Below are positions 54,814 to 63,732 of a stretch of 64,000 nucleotides of DNA, one piece after another; positions within the stretch are counted from its first letter, which is position 1, and every line of letters begins with the position of its first letter. The position numbers were made by a program, and so were the translations under genes. The notes under the pieces were generated by a model. That model worked only from the letters and a program-made list of their open reading frames with translations. It ran no database searches and was not told the DNA's origin. The DNA comes from JBBRVW01 sp963784645 (GTDB taxonomy: Bacteria; Actinomycetota; Actinomycetes; JACCUZ01), in assembly GCA_963784645.1 (NCBI GenBank), contig CAWARY010000015.1:372001-436000 (forward strand), written 5' to 3'.

Positions 54814-55872
54814 ATGTCCCACGGCTTCTCCTCCGGCCGCACGTTCTCCCCCGGGATGCACGTGGTCGTCCCGGCCGGCGGCATCGGCGGCGCGCGCTTC
54901 CTGCGCGGCCTGCTGGCCGCCGCACCCGAGTTTCTCGGGGGTGCGGCGCGCGTCACCGTGATCGGCAACACCGGTGACGACATCACCCTGTTCGGGCTGC
55001 GGGTCTGCCCCGACCTGGACACCGTGATGTACACCCTCGGCGGCGGCATCCACGAGGGCCAGGGCTGGGGCCGCGACGACGAGACCTTCGTCGTGAAGGA
55101 GGAGCTGGCGGCCTACGGCGTCCAGCCGACCTGGTTCGGCCTGGGTGACCGCGACATCGCCACCCACGTCGTCCGCACCCAGATGCTCGACGCCGGCTAC
55201 CCGCTCGGCCAGGTCACCGCCGCCCTGTGCGACCGGTGGGGGCTCGGCGACCTCGGGGTACGCCTGCTGCCGATGAGCGACGACCGGGTCGAGACGCACG
55301 TCGTGATCGACGACGACACCGCGCCCGGCGGCCGCCGAGCCGTGCACTTCCAGGAGTACTGGGTGCGGCTGCACGCCGAGCCGAAGGCGTACGAGATCGT
55401 CGCGGTCGGCGCGGACACCGCGACGCCCGGCCCGGGCGTGGTGGAGGCGTTCGCCACCGCCGACCTCGTCCTGCTGCCCCCGTCGAACCCGGTCGTGAGC
55501 ATCGGGACCGTGCTGGCGGTCCCGGGGGTGCGCGAGGCGCTCGTCGCGACGCCGGCGCCGGTGGTCGGCCTGTCCCCGATCGTCAGCGGTGCGCCGGTGC
55601 GCGGCATGGCCGACCGGGTCCTGACCGCGGTCGGCGTCGAGACGTCGGCCGCAGCTGTGGCCCTGCACTACGGCGGCCGCTCCGCGGGCGGCCTGCTCGA
55701 CGGCTGGCTGGTCGACAGCAGCGACGCCGCAGCGGTCGCCGAGGTCGAGGACGCCGGCATCGCCTGCCGCGCCGTTCCGCTGCTGATGCCCGACGTGCCT
55801 TCGGCCGCCGCGATGGCACGGTCGGCGCTGGAGCTCGCCGCCGAGCTGCTCGTCCGCCCGACCGCACCGTGA
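54814..55872 (+). CDS. fbiA: 2-phospho-L-lactate/PEP transferase FbiA (CofD)
   Basis: A protein of about 352 residues of the CofD/FbiA family, which joins the Fo flavin to a phospho-lactyl-type group (from EPPG in actinobacteria, giving dehydro-F420-0). The N-terminus VVVPAGGIGGARFLRGLL is the nucleotide-binding loop, followed by IGNTGDDITLFGLRVCPDLDT, GDRDIATHVVRTQML and LLPPSNPVVSIGTVLAVPGV. The start is uncertain: homologues begin at the ATG at 54856 (MHVVVPAGG); the earlier ATG adds 14 residues. No Shine-Dalgarno precedes either. It overlaps fbiB by 4 bp. Divergent from whiB as in M. tuberculosis. Confidence 0.95.
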   Translation: MSHGFSSGRTFSPGMHVVVPAGGIGGARFLRGLLAAAPEFLGGAARVTVIGNTGDDITLFGLRVCPDLDTVMYTLGGGIHEGQGWGRDDETFVVKEELAAYGVQPTWFGLGDRDIATHVVRTQMLDAGYPLGQVTAALCDRWGLGDLGVRLLPMSDDRVETHVVIDDDTAPGGRRAVHFQEYWVRLHAEPKAYEIVAVGADTATPGPGVVEAFATADLVLLPPSNPVVSIGTVLAVPGVREALVATPAPVVGLSPIVSGAPVRGMADRVLTAVGVETSAAAVALHYGGRSAGGLLDGWLVDSSDAAAVAEVEDAGIACRAVPLLMPDVPSAAAMARSALELAAELLVRPTAP

Positions 55873-57164
55873 GCGGCTCGCTCCTGGTCTGGGCGCCGGA
55901 CGGCGTGCCGGAGGTGGCCGCCGGTGACGACCTCGCCGGCCTGCTCGTCGACGCCGTGACGGCCGAGGACTTCGCGCTCGCCGATGGTGACGTCGTCCTC
56001 GTGACGTCGAAGGTCGTGTCCAAGGCCGAGGGGCGCGCGGTCCGCGTCGACCGGGAGGAGGCGATCCGCGCCGAGACGGTGCGCGTGGTCGCGCGCCGCG
56101 GCGCCACCCGCATCGTCGAGACCCACCACGGCCTGGTGCTCGCCGCCGCCGGCGTCGACGCAAGCGGCACCGAGCCGGGCACCGTGCTGCTGCTGCCCGT
56201 CGACCCCGACGCCTCGGCGCGCGCCCTGCGGTCCCGGCTGCTCGAGCTGGCCGGCGTCGACGTCGCGGTCGTGGTCACCGACACGATGGGCCGGGCCTGG
56301 CGCACCGGGCAGACCGACCAGGCGATCGGCGTCGCGGGGCTGCAGCCGCTCGACGACCTGCGCGGCCGCGACGACGGTCACGGCAACGTGCTGACGGCCA
56401 CGGTCGGCGCGGTGGCCGACGAGATCGCGTCCGCCGCGGACCTGGTCAAGGGCAAGCTCGGCCGCCGCCCGTTCGCCGTCGTGCGCGGGCTCGCGCACCG
56501 CACCCTGCGCGAGGACGGCCCGGGCGCAGCGGCCCTGGTCCGCCCGGCCGACGAGGACATGTTCCGCCTCGGCACCCACGAGGTGCTGCCCTCGCGGCGC
56601 ACCGTGCGGACGTTCACCGACGAGCCCGTCGACCCCGCTGCCCTACGCCGCGCGGTGGCCGCCGCGGTGACAGCGCCCGCACCGCACCACACGACCCCCT
56701 GGCGGTTCGTCGTCGTCGACGACCTCGACCGTCGCGAGCGGCTGCTCGACGCGATGCTCGCCGCCTGGGTCGCCGACCTCCGGCGCGACGGCTTCACCGA
56801 CGAGCAGGTCGCCCGGCGCATCCGGCGCGGCGACGTCCTGCGCGGGATCCCCGTCCTGGTCGTTCCGTGCATGGTGCGGGCGGGCATGCACGACTACCCC
56901 GACGCCCGCCGCGCGACCGCGGAGCGCGAGATGTTCCTCGTCGCGACCGGCGCCGGCATCGAGAACTTCCTCGTCGCACTCGCGGTCGAGGGGCTCGGCT
57001 CGGCGTGGGTGAGCAGCACGATGTTCTGCCGCGACGTCGTACGGCGGGAGCTCGACCTGCCCGACGACTGGGACCCGATGGGCACTGTCGCGGTCGGGCA
57101 CGCCGCCACCCCGGCCGCCGACCGCGCGCCGCGCGACCCCGACACCTACCTCCTGCGCCGCTGA
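55869..57164 (+). CDS. fbiB: F420 biosynthesis protein FbiB (gamma-glutamyl ligase plus reductase)
   Basis: A 431-residue bifunctional enzyme. The N-terminal CofE-type ligase (about residues 1-240; KVVSKAEGRAVRVDREEAI, VVVTDTMGRAWRTGQTDQAIG, AVADEIASAADLVKGKLG) adds glutamates to F420-0. The C-terminal nitroreductase-like FMN domain (SRRTVRTFTDEPVDPAALRRA to GLGSAWVSSTMFCRDVVR) reduces dehydro-F420-0. This fusion is the actinobacterial form. The GTG overlaps the fbiA stop (GTGA). The gene ends 2 bp before palindrome E. F420 made here would serve F420-dependent reductases elsewhere in the genome. Confidence 0.97.
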   Translation: MSGSLLVWAPDGVPEVAAGDDLAGLLVDAVTAEDFALADGDVVLVTSKVVSKAEGRAVRVDREEAIRAETVRVVARRGATRIVETHHGLVLAAAGVDASGTEPGTVLLLPVDPDASARALRSRLLELAGVDVAVVVTDTMGRAWRTGQTDQAIGVAGLQPLDDLRGRDDGHGNVLTATVGAVADEIASAADLVKGKLGRRPFAVVRGLAHRTLREDGPGAAALVRPADEDMFRLGTHEVLPSRRTVRTFTDEPVDPAALRRAVAAAVTAPAPHHTTPWRFVVVDDLDRRERLLDAMLAAWVADLRRDGFTDEQVARRIRRGDVLRGIPVLVVPCMVRAGMHDYPDARRATAEREMFLVATGAGIENFLVALAVEGLGSAWVSSTMFCRDVVRRELDLPDDWDPMGTVAVGHAATPAADRAPRDPDTYLLRR

Positions 57165-57166
57165 CT

Positions 57167-57218
57167 GCACTTGTCAGCCTGTGGCCACCCCATACGGCGG
57201 CCACAGGCTGACAGGTGC
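57167..57218. repeat. Palindrome family copy E (52 bp, decayed)
   Basis: Outer arms GCACTTGTCAGCC (left) and GGCTGACAGGTGC (right) pair with one mismatch. The variable segment TGTGGC pairs fully, but the inner part (ACCCCA against TACGGC) is mismatched in three places and the centre no longer reads TATA in symmetric form. It fills the 58-bp space between the convergent fbiB and AlkA-like genes, 2 bp and 4 bp from their stop codons. Confidence 0.75.
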
Positions 57219-57222
57219 ACGG

Positions 57223-58185
57223 TCACATCGCGCGGAAGTCACGGCCGGCGAACCGCGGCCCGTGCCGCTCCGGTGCGAGGCCGGAGAGCTCGACCAGGCG
57301 CTGCACGCGGTAGCGGTGGCCGCGGAACGGCTCCAGCAGCTCGAGCATCGCGTCGTCGTCGACCGGCTCGCCGACCAGGGCGAAGCCGACGCGCCGGGCC
57401 AGGTGGTAGTCCCCCACCGACACCGCGTCGGGGTCGCCGAGAGCACGCTGGGCCACCTCGGCGGCGGTCCAGACGCCGATGCCGGGCAGCGTCCGCATCG
57501 CGGTCGACGCCTCCGCGGCCGGCCGGTCGACCAGCGCCTCCAGCCGAGCTGCGCGGCCGGCGGCGGTGACGAGGGCGCGGGACCGCGACAGGTCGACGCC
57601 GGCGCGGTGCCACTCCCAGGACGGGACCCGGGCCCACGTCGGTCCGTCGGGGGCCACGTGGAGGTCGGGCGGCAGGACCGCGGCAGGGCCGGGCGCCGGC
57701 TCGCCGTACGCCCGGACCAGCGCCCGCCAGGACCGCCACGCCTCGCGACCGGTGACCTTCTGCTCGAGAACGGCTGGCGCGAGCGCCTCGAGGACGCGAC
57801 TGGTCCGCGGCACCCGCCAGCCGCGGTGGGTGCGCAGGGTGTCACGCAGCACCGGGTAGCGCCGCTCGAGGGCGGCGACGTCGAAGCCCGTCGCGTCGTC
57901 GTCGGCTCCGAGCAGGGCCGGGAGCCCGTCGAGGACCCAGCCGGCCCCGGACCCCCACGCGGTGCCCACGACGGCACCGTCGGCCGGCCGGACGGCGAGG
58001 CGCAGCGTCGCGGTGCCCAACGGGGTCCGGGTCGCGCGCCACAGGCCCCCGCCGCGGCGCGCGGAGCCGTCGTAGCGGAACGTCGGGTCGCCGCTCCCGC
58101 GTCGCAGCGGACCGAGCAGCGCGCCCAGGTCGAGCGCCCGGCCTGGCGACCAGACGCGTCGCACGCCCTCGGTCGTGGCCGTCAT
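57223..58185 (-). CDS. AlkA-like DNA-3-methyladenine glycosylase (HhH-GPD)
   Basis: A 320-residue base-excision glycosylase of the HhH-GPD superfamily. The helix-hairpin-helix and catalytic region reads MRTLPGIGVWTAAEVAQRAL followed by VSVGDYHLARRVGFAL, whose Asp (VGDYH) is the expected catalytic residue. Upstream landmarks are LEALAPAVLEQKVTGREAWRS. The N-terminal 100 residues resemble the AlkA N-domain. It removes alkylated purines. The ATG is preceded by GAGGATGAG. It is convergent with fbiB, with palindrome E in the gap. It is the second alkylation-repair gene in the window, besides the YcaQ-like one. Confidence 0.9.
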   Translation of the reverse strand: MTATTEGVRRVWSPGRALDLGALLGPLRRGSGDPTFRYDGSARRGGGLWRATRTPLGTATLRLAVRPADGAVVGTAWGSGAGWVLDGLPALLGADDDATGFDVAALERRYPVLRDTLRTHRGWRVPRTSRVLEALAPAVLEQKVTGREAWRSWRALVRAYGEPAPGPAAVLPPDLHVAPDGPTWARVPSWEWHRAGVDLSRSRALVTAAGRAARLEALVDRPAAEASTAMRTLPGIGVWTAAEVAQRALGDPDAVSVGDYHLARRVGFALVGEPVDDDAMLELLEPFRGHRYRVQRLVELSGLAPERHGPRFAGRDFRAM

Positions 58186-58254
58186 GCGCTCATCCTCACA
58201 GGTGCCGCCGGTACAGTCGGCGGTCATTGTCGCTCCAGGGAAGGACCGGGCTCG

Positions 58255-58980
58255 GTGGTCAGCAAGAACAGCAAGCAGTCCGAGAAGGACCGCCGCGCCA
58301 AGATCGAGGAGATGCGACGGGCCGAGCAGTCGCGTCAGCGGCGGCGCAGCATGGGCTTCGTCGTCGTCGCCGTGATCGTCGGACTCGGGCTGGTCCTCGC
58401 TGTGGTGATCCCGAGCTACCTCTCCGCGAAGGACGACCCGGCCAACAAGGCCCTGGCGTCCTTCGGTGTCGCCGCCTCGGCGGCGAGCTGCAGCAACGTG
58501 CAGACGACGAAGGGCACCAACACCGACGCGTTGCGCACCCACGTCGACGACGGCACGGTGGAGAAGTACAAGACGGTGCCGCCGTCCTACGGCCCGCACT
58601 GGTCGGCGCCGATCTACCCGGCGCGGCAGTTCTACTCCGCCCGGGACCGGCCGCAGATGGAGCAGCTCGTGCACAACCTCGAGCACGGCTACACCATCGT
58701 CTGGTACGACTCGACGGTGAAGGGCAAGCAGCTCGCCACCCTCAAGGACCTCGCCGTCGCCGGTCGCGAGGACCCTGCGGCGGGCGGCGGCAAGAAGTTC
58801 ATCGTCTCGGCGTGGGACGACGCCTACGGCGCCTTCCCGGCGGGCAAGCACCTCGGCCTCTCGCACTGGAGCGCCCAGGACAGCCACACCCAGCTGTGCG
58901 GCAAGGTGAGCGGCCAGGCGGTGCACGACTTCATGAAGAAGTTCCCGTCCACCGACGCCCCGGAGCCCAACGCCGCCTGA
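58255..58980 (+). CDS. DUF3105 membrane-anchored protein
   Basis: A 241-residue protein of DUF3105. A basic cytoplasmic N-terminus (SEKDRRAKIEEMRRAEQSRQ) is followed by one TM helix (about residues 33-54) and an external domain with the family hallmark VHNLEHGYTIVWYDSTV, including HxxxHG. SYGPHWSAPIYPARQFYSAR is also conserved. Two Cys residues (ASCSN and QLCGK) may form a disulfide. DUF3105 is found beside vitamin K epoxide reductase or copper genes in other genomes; no such neighbours are here. GTG start with GGAAGGA ten bases upstream. Function unknown. Confidence 0.85.
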   Translation: MVSKNSKQSEKDRRAKIEEMRRAEQSRQRRRSMGFVVVAVIVGLGLVLAVVIPSYLSAKDDPANKALASFGVAASAASCSNVQTTKGTNTDALRTHVDDGTVEKYKTVPPSYGPHWSAPIYPARQFYSARDRPQMEQLVHNLEHGYTIVWYDSTVKGKQLATLKDLAVAGREDPAAGGGKKFIVSAWDDAYGAFPAGKHLGLSHWSAQDSHTQLCGKVSGQAVHDFMKKFPSTDAPEPNAA

Positions 58981-59013
58981 CGGATTCCCCGGCTCGCGGA
59001 CTGGCCCGACGTC

Positions 59014-60108
59014 TCAGACGTTGGGCTCGTCCGGGCTGAAGCGGATCGCGTACGGCGGGAGGTCGGCGTCGCACCAGACGCGCGCGCCCGACGTGAGCTC
59101 GTTGCCGTCTCCCACGACCGCGCCGTCACCGACGACCACTCCCTCGAGCACGACCCCGGCACCGATCCGGGCACCGCGCCCGACGGCGGAGTCGCGCACG
59201 GTGCAGCCCGGGCCGATCACGCAGTCGTCGAGCAGCACGCTGCCCTCCACGGCGGCTCCGTCCGACACCACCGCACGTGCCCCCACCGTGGTGCCGCCGC
59301 GGACGACGGCGTCCGGCGCCAGCGTCGCGCCCTCGAGAACGAGGCGCTCTCCTGTCGGGCCGGGCAGGGCGTCGGACGCCAGGACACCGCGGACGACGTC
59401 GCGCGACCCCTGCACGTAGGCGCTCGGTGTCCCGACGTCGAGCCAGTACGCCTGGTCGGCGTGGCCGAGGACGACGGCACCGGACTCGACGAGGCCGGGG
59501 AACGTCTCGCGCTCGACCGACACCTTCCGGCCGGCGGGGATCCGGTCGATGACCGAGCGGCGGAACACGTAGCACCCGGCGTTGATCCGGTTGGTCACCG
59601 GATCGGGCATCTTCTCGAGGAAGGCGGTCACCCGGCCCTGTGCGTCGGTCGGGACGCAGCCGAAGGCGCGGGCGTCCTCGACCTCCGTGAGGTGCAGGGT
59701 GACGTCGGCGTCGGCCTCGACGTGCACCTCCACCTGCCACCGCAGGTCGTGGCCGCTGAGGACGTCGGCGTTGAGGACGACGACGGGCGCGTCCGGGCCG
59801 CTCTCGAGCAGGCCGGCGACGTTGCGGATGGCCCCGCCGGTACCCAGCGGCTCGTCCTCGTGCGCGTAGTCCACCCGAAGGCCCAGGGCGGCACCGTCGC
59901 CCAGGCCGTCCCGGAAGTCCTCCGGCCGGTAGGCCGTGGCGAGGACGACGTGCTCGACGCCGGCGGCGCGGAGCTGGCTGAGCTGGTGGTGGACGAACGG
60001 CACGCCCGCCGTCGGCAGCATCGGCTTGGGGATCCCGACGGTCAGCGGCCGCAGCCGGGTGCCCCGCCCGCCGACCAGGAGCACGGCCTCTCGACACGTC
60101 ACGGTCAT
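59014..60108 (-). CDS. Sugar-1-phosphate nucleotidyltransferase (GDP-mannose pyrophosphorylase-like)
   Basis: A 364-residue NDP-sugar synthase. The N-terminal signature is LLVGGRGTRLRPLTVGIPKPM (nucleotide loop and Lys), with VVLNADVLSGHDL for metal binding, NAGCYVFRRSVIDRIP, and AYWLDVGTPSAYVQ. The C-terminal 110 residues form a left-handed beta helix (GARAVVSDGAAVEGSVLLDD and similar hexapeptide repeats). It most resembles the actinobacterial ManB/ManC enzyme (Rv3264c) that makes GDP-mannose from mannose-1-P, which fits the manB and SIS genes upstream. UDP- or dTDP-sugar specificity cannot be excluded. Confidence 0.88.
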   Translation of the reverse strand: MTVTCREAVLLVGGRGTRLRPLTVGIPKPMLPTAGVPFVHHQLSQLRAAGVEHVVLATAYRPEDFRDGLGDGAALGLRVDYAHEDEPLGTGGAIRNVAGLLESGPDAPVVVLNADVLSGHDLRWQVEVHVEADADVTLHLTEVEDARAFGCVPTDAQGRVTAFLEKMPDPVTNRINAGCYVFRRSVIDRIPAGRKVSVERETFPGLVESGAVVLGHADQAYWLDVGTPSAYVQGSRDVVRGVLASDALPGPTGERLVLEGATLAPDAVVRGGTTVGARAVVSDGAAVEGSVLLDDCVIGPGCTVRDSAVGRGARIGAGVVLEGVVVGDGAVVGDGNELTSGARVWCDADLPPYAIRFSPDEPNV

Positions 60109-60153
60109 GGTTCTCTGAGCCCTCCGGGCCGGTGCAGGTCGGGAACGCCGAGA

Positions 60154-61350
60154 CTAGACGGCGGCGTCGGCCGAGGGGGCGGACGCCGCCCCGATGGCAC
60201 GCGTGTACGTCTCGAGGTGGGCTGCGGCCGAGGCTTCCCAGGTGAACTCGTGGGCCCGGGCGACGGCTGCCCGCGACAGCTGCTCGCGGCGGGTCGGGTC
60301 GTCGATGAGGCGACGCAGCTCGGTGGCGATGGACTCGACGTCGGGCTCGGTGTAGGCCACGGCGTCGCCACCGACCTCGGGCAGCGACAGGCGGCGCGCC
60401 GTGAGCACGGCCGCCCCGCACGCCATCGCCTCCAGGACCGGCAGGCCGAAGCCCTCGGCCTTGCTCGGGTAGGCGACGCAGAGCGCGCCCCCGAGGAGGC
60501 CGGGCAGGTCGGCCGGCCGGAGGTAGCCCGGTCGCACGACCTTGAGGTGCGAGGGGACCTCGGCGCACGCCTGGTCCACACCGTCGTCCCAGCCGGTGCC
60601 GCCCGCCAGCACGAGGGCCGGTGGCTCGGCCATGCCGTCGACGGCCTTCACCCAGCCGCGGACGAGGTCGGGGACGTTCTTGCGCCGCTCGAGGACGCCG
60701 AGGAACGCGACGTACGGACGGCCGTGCAGGCCCAACCGGTCGGTGACCCGACGCGCCTCGGCGTCGGACGGTGGCCGGAACGTGCCGGTGTCGACGCCGT
60801 GGTGGGCGACGTCGATGTGCGCGGCGTCGGCGTCGAGCAGCCGGACCAGCTCGTCGCGGGTCGCCTTCGACGGCACCACGACCCGGCTGGCCCGCCGGAC
60901 GGCGGTGCGGGTCGCGGAGCGGTAGAAGCCGGTCTTCACGGCGCTGTGCAGCTCGGGCTCGGAGAAGAAGGTCACGTCGTGCACGGTGACCACGACCGGG
61001 ACGTTCGCGTGCAGCGGCATCGTGTAGTACGGCGAGTGCAGCACGTCGGCACCGACCTGCTGGGCGATCAACGGCAAGCCGGTCTGCTCCCACGCCAGGC
61101 GGGCCGGGCGGTGCGAGATCGCCGACGGTCCGGCGACGATCTCGGCCGCACCGGCGAGCAGCTCGAAGCGCTGGGCGTCGGACCGCTGGCAGACGACGAC
61201 CAGGTCGACGACGTCCTTGCCCGCGGACGACAGGGCCCGCACCAGGCCGTCGACGTAACGCCCGACTCCCCCGCGGTCGGCGGGCACGGCCGTCGCATCC
61301 AGGAGCACACGCGGTGCTCCCGACGACTCGCGTGGCACGGGCGAGATCAC
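60154..61350 (-). CDS. GT4-family glycosyltransferase
   Basis: A 398-residue GT-B glycosyltransferase. The N-domain has VLLDATAVPADRGGVGRYVDG and HSPYYTMPLHANVPVVVTVHD; the C-domain has VAFLGVLERRKNVPDLVRG and the EX7E element in PSKAEGFGLPVLEAMACGAAVL, where the first Glu binds the donor phosphate or sugar. It probably transfers mannose or a related sugar from a nucleotide donor made by the neighbouring pyrophosphorylase gene 45 bp downstream. Cytoplasmic, without TM helices. GTG start. The acceptor is unknown. Confidence 0.9.
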   Translation of the reverse strand: MISPVPRESSGAPRVLLDATAVPADRGGVGRYVDGLVRALSSAGKDVVDLVVVCQRSDAQRFELLAGAAEIVAGPSAISHRPARLAWEQTGLPLIAQQVGADVLHSPYYTMPLHANVPVVVTVHDVTFFSEPELHSAVKTGFYRSATRTAVRRASRVVVPSKATRDELVRLLDADAAHIDVAHHGVDTGTFRPPSDAEARRVTDRLGLHGRPYVAFLGVLERRKNVPDLVRGWVKAVDGMAEPPALVLAGGTGWDDGVDQACAEVPSHLKVVRPGYLRPADLPGLLGGALCVAYPSKAEGFGLPVLEAMACGAAVLTARRLSLPEVGGDAVAYTEPDVESIATELRRLIDDPTRREQLSRAAVARAHEFTWEASAAAHLETYTRAIGAASAPSADAAV

Positions 61351-61407
61351 TTCCTCGTGGACGACGGCACTCCCAACACCTCGCAGACTACGCCGCGGGC
61401 GGCCCGC

Positions 61408-63552
61408 TCACCCGCCGAACCGCACGGTGCGCGTCGTGGCGTCGGCAGCGACGGCGGACCGCTGCTGGAAGCGGGTGCGGCGCAGGGCCGCCGGGGAGCT
61501 CGCGCCGTCGCCGTCCCAGTCGCCGACCACCGGGCGCCAGGAGCCGCCCGGCCGCCCGAACGACACGACATAGCCGGCCGGGCCGGCCGACCGGCGGTTG
61601 CGCAGCAGCCACTGGCCGTCGCGCTCCACCCCGACGCCGGACCGCTTGCCGCCGTTCCACGACCCCACCAGCGGCACGTCGCCGACCGCCCCGTAGCGGA
61701 AGCGGGTGGTCGCCCGGCCGCTGGTCGCGGTGCGGCGCAGCAGCCAGGTGCGGCCGCGGACCACCCCGATGCCGGTCGCCCGGCCGGTCCACGAGCCGAC
61801 GACAGGGGTGTCACCGGCCCGGCCGAAACGGACGGTGCGCGTAGGGGCGCCGCCGGACTGGCCGTTGCGCAGCAGCCAGGTGCCGGCGCGGAACACGCCG
61901 AGGTCGTCCCGGCCGTCGCCGTCCCAGTCGCCGACGACCGGCACGTCGCCCGCCGCGCCGTAGCGGAACCGCTTCACCCAGGTGCCGGCCTTGCTCGTCA
62001 TCCGCAGCGCGACCTGGCCGTCGCGCCACCAGCCCGGGTCGTCGTCGCCGTCGCCGTCCCAGTCACCGACCAGCGGGGTCGCCGCGGCTCCGCCGGTGCG
62101 GCGCATCGCGATGGTGAACCCCGGCGACAGCAGACCCAGCGCCTGCCGCACGTCCCAGCCGTCGACGTACGCCGTGGTGAGCCGGCCGCCCTTGACCCCG
62201 ACGACCTTCACGCCGGCCGTACGGGCTTCGGCGCCGCGGGGCGGCACCGAGACGGTGCTGATGCTCGCGAACCCGAGCTTCGACGCGAGCGCCGACCAGC
62301 TGACGCCGACGGCCCAGGACCGCTTCTCGGCCGGGTTGCTGGACGCCGCGTCCCACACCGAGTCGTCGACGGCCCGCAGGAACGGTGCCTCGACCCCCCA
62401 GACGTAGCGCTCGTCCTCGGTGTGGCCGCCCATCGACGACGAGTAGAAGGCGTCGATCAGGGTGCCGGCGGTGTCCGCCACGACCTGCCCGGACGTGGCG
62501 TCGACGGCCGACTTCCAGGCCAGCCCCCACCGGCCGTCCGGACCCTCGGTCTCCTTCTTCCATCCTGTCCAGTTCTGGTCGGTCGGGGTGGGCATGAGGA
62601 TCCGCCCGGCCCGCTTGGTGGCGAAGGTGCGGGCCGCGATCGCCTGCGCCTGCAGGGCCGCTGCCGGGAACGACGCCGGCACCTCGGCGATACCCCACAG
62701 GTACTTGTCCATGGCGCCGCCGTCGTCGGTGCTGTCGATGCGCTGCACGGCGTCGAGGGCGGTGCCGTCGACGGTGAAGCTGGTCCAGTCCCACCGCACC
62801 CAGCGCTCGAGGTAGATCGAGGAGCCGCGCCAGGTCGTGAGGTGCGCGACGTTGCCGGACTCCCGCAGGACGAGGGGTGCCTGAGCCGAGCCGCCCTTCC
62901 AGAGCTGCTTGCGCGGCGTGACGCCGAGGTCCCAGAGCACGAACCGCGCGGGCGTCGCGTCGTCGAGCCGCAGCTGCCACCGCGCGCCCTGCGGCTGGGT
63001 CGGGGGGCAGGGCGGGCCGGCGGGCGTCGCGGCCGGTGCCGGATCCGTCGAGGTGGGTGTCGGGGCGGCGGGGTCGGTCACTGCCGGTGACGACGTCGGG
63101 GTCGGCGCCCCGGCGACCACGCAGCCGTCGACGGACCACGCGAGCGCGCCCTGCACGGCCTCGACGTCGACCCGGTAGCCGTTGTCGAGCAGCCGGACCT
63201 TCAACGACGTCGGCATCGGCGCGGGCACGACCTGGGTGCCCGCGTAGTAGCGGGTGAGGATCTGGCCGGCCGAGCAGCCGAGCCGGGCGGCACCCTCGGC
63301 GCCGTACTGGCTCATGCCGAGACCGTGCCCCCAGCCGCCGCCGCGGAAGACCACGTTCCCGCGCGCGTCGGCTGGCGCGAGGGGAGCACCGCCGGACTCG
63401 GGGCACTCGGCCGCGCGGGCCGCGCCGGCCGGTGCGAGCCCGACCCCCGTCCCCACCAGGGCCACGGCCAGCAGCAGCCGTCCGAGGCCTCGGACGGCGG
63501 CTCGGCGGAGGCATGGCGGGCGGGGCGGGTGGGGCAGGTGGGACTCGGGCAC
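61408..63552 (-). CDS. SpoIID/LytB-domain protein with C-terminal FG-GAP-like repeats
   Basis: About 714 residues from GTG at 63552; the longer frame would read through the divergent promoter repeat. A signal peptide (LGRLLLAVALVGTGVGLAPAGAARA) precedes GGGWGHGLGMSQYGAEGAA, the SpoIID family motif, then YLWGIAEVPASFPAAALQAQAI and SSMGGHTEDERYVWGV. SpoIID is a lytic transglycosylase acting on stem-peptide-free glycan. From about residue 480, five repeats such as VGDWDGDGRDDLGVFRAGTW (calcium-binding Asp box and a beta blade each) form a propeller-like domain. Exported, likely wall-remodelling. Whether it is an active glycosylase is not proven. Confidence 0.88.
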   Translation of the reverse strand: MPESHLPHPPRPPCLRRAAVRGLGRLLLAVALVGTGVGLAPAGAARAAECPESGGAPLAPADARGNVVFRGGGWGHGLGMSQYGAEGAARLGCSAGQILTRYYAGTQVVPAPMPTSLKVRLLDNGYRVDVEAVQGALAWSVDGCVVAGAPTPTSSPAVTDPAAPTPTSTDPAPAATPAGPPCPPTQPQGARWQLRLDDATPARFVLWDLGVTPRKQLWKGGSAQAPLVLRESGNVAHLTTWRGSSIYLERWVRWDWTSFTVDGTALDAVQRIDSTDDGGAMDKYLWGIAEVPASFPAAALQAQAIAARTFATKRAGRILMPTPTDQNWTGWKKETEGPDGRWGLAWKSAVDATSGQVVADTAGTLIDAFYSSSMGGHTEDERYVWGVEAPFLRAVDDSVWDAASSNPAEKRSWAVGVSWSALASKLGFASISTVSVPPRGAEARTAGVKVVGVKGGRLTTAYVDGWDVRQALGLLSPGFTIAMRRTGGAAATPLVGDWDGDGDDDPGWWRDGQVALRMTSKAGTWVKRFRYGAAGDVPVVGDWDGDGRDDLGVFRAGTWLLRNGQSGGAPTRTVRFGRAGDTPVVGSWTGRATGIGVVRGRTWLLRRTATSGRATTRFRYGAVGDVPLVGSWNGGKRSGVGVERDGQWLLRNRRSAGPAGYVVSFGRPGGSWRPVVGDWDGDGASSPAALRRTRFQQRSAVAADATTRTVRFGG

Positions 63553-63627
63553 CGGTCCACGATAGGTGGCCGGGCGGCGCCCGGGACCCGTTCCGGGCGA
63601 TTCGTCACCTTCCGGACCCCCCGAGCG

Positions 63628-63680
63628 GTGATCCACAGTGGATCCGTTGGAAGAAGTCCAGCGGATCCACTGTGGATCAC
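63628..63680. promoter_or_regulatory. 19-bp perfect inverted repeat in a divergent promoter region
   Basis: Arms at 63628-63646 and 63662-63680 are exact complements with a 15-base spacer. Each arm holds a 13-bp palindrome, ATCCACAGTGGAT (63631-63643) and ATCCACTGTGGAT (63665-63677), 34 bp apart centre to centre. TGATCCACA (63629-63637) and its mirror match the E. coli DnaA box at 8 of 9 positions. It lies between divergent SpoIID and glycosyltransferase genes, so an operator is more likely than a terminator. Confidence 0.55.
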
Positions 63681-63732
63681 GGAACGGGCGGGGGGTCAGG
63701 GGTGGCTCGCACGGCAACTACGCTGGCCCGCG

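Noticed and set aside
58206..58224. Sixth member of the palindrome family upstream of the DUF3105 gene
   Set aside because: CCGCCG and CGGCGG flank GTACAGT, but the TGTCAGCC arms are missing. It is a small unrelated hairpin, possibly containing a -10 TACAGT.
59461..63090. 1209-codon open frame on the plus strand
   Set aside because: It overlaps three well-supported minus-strand genes and has no domain signal.
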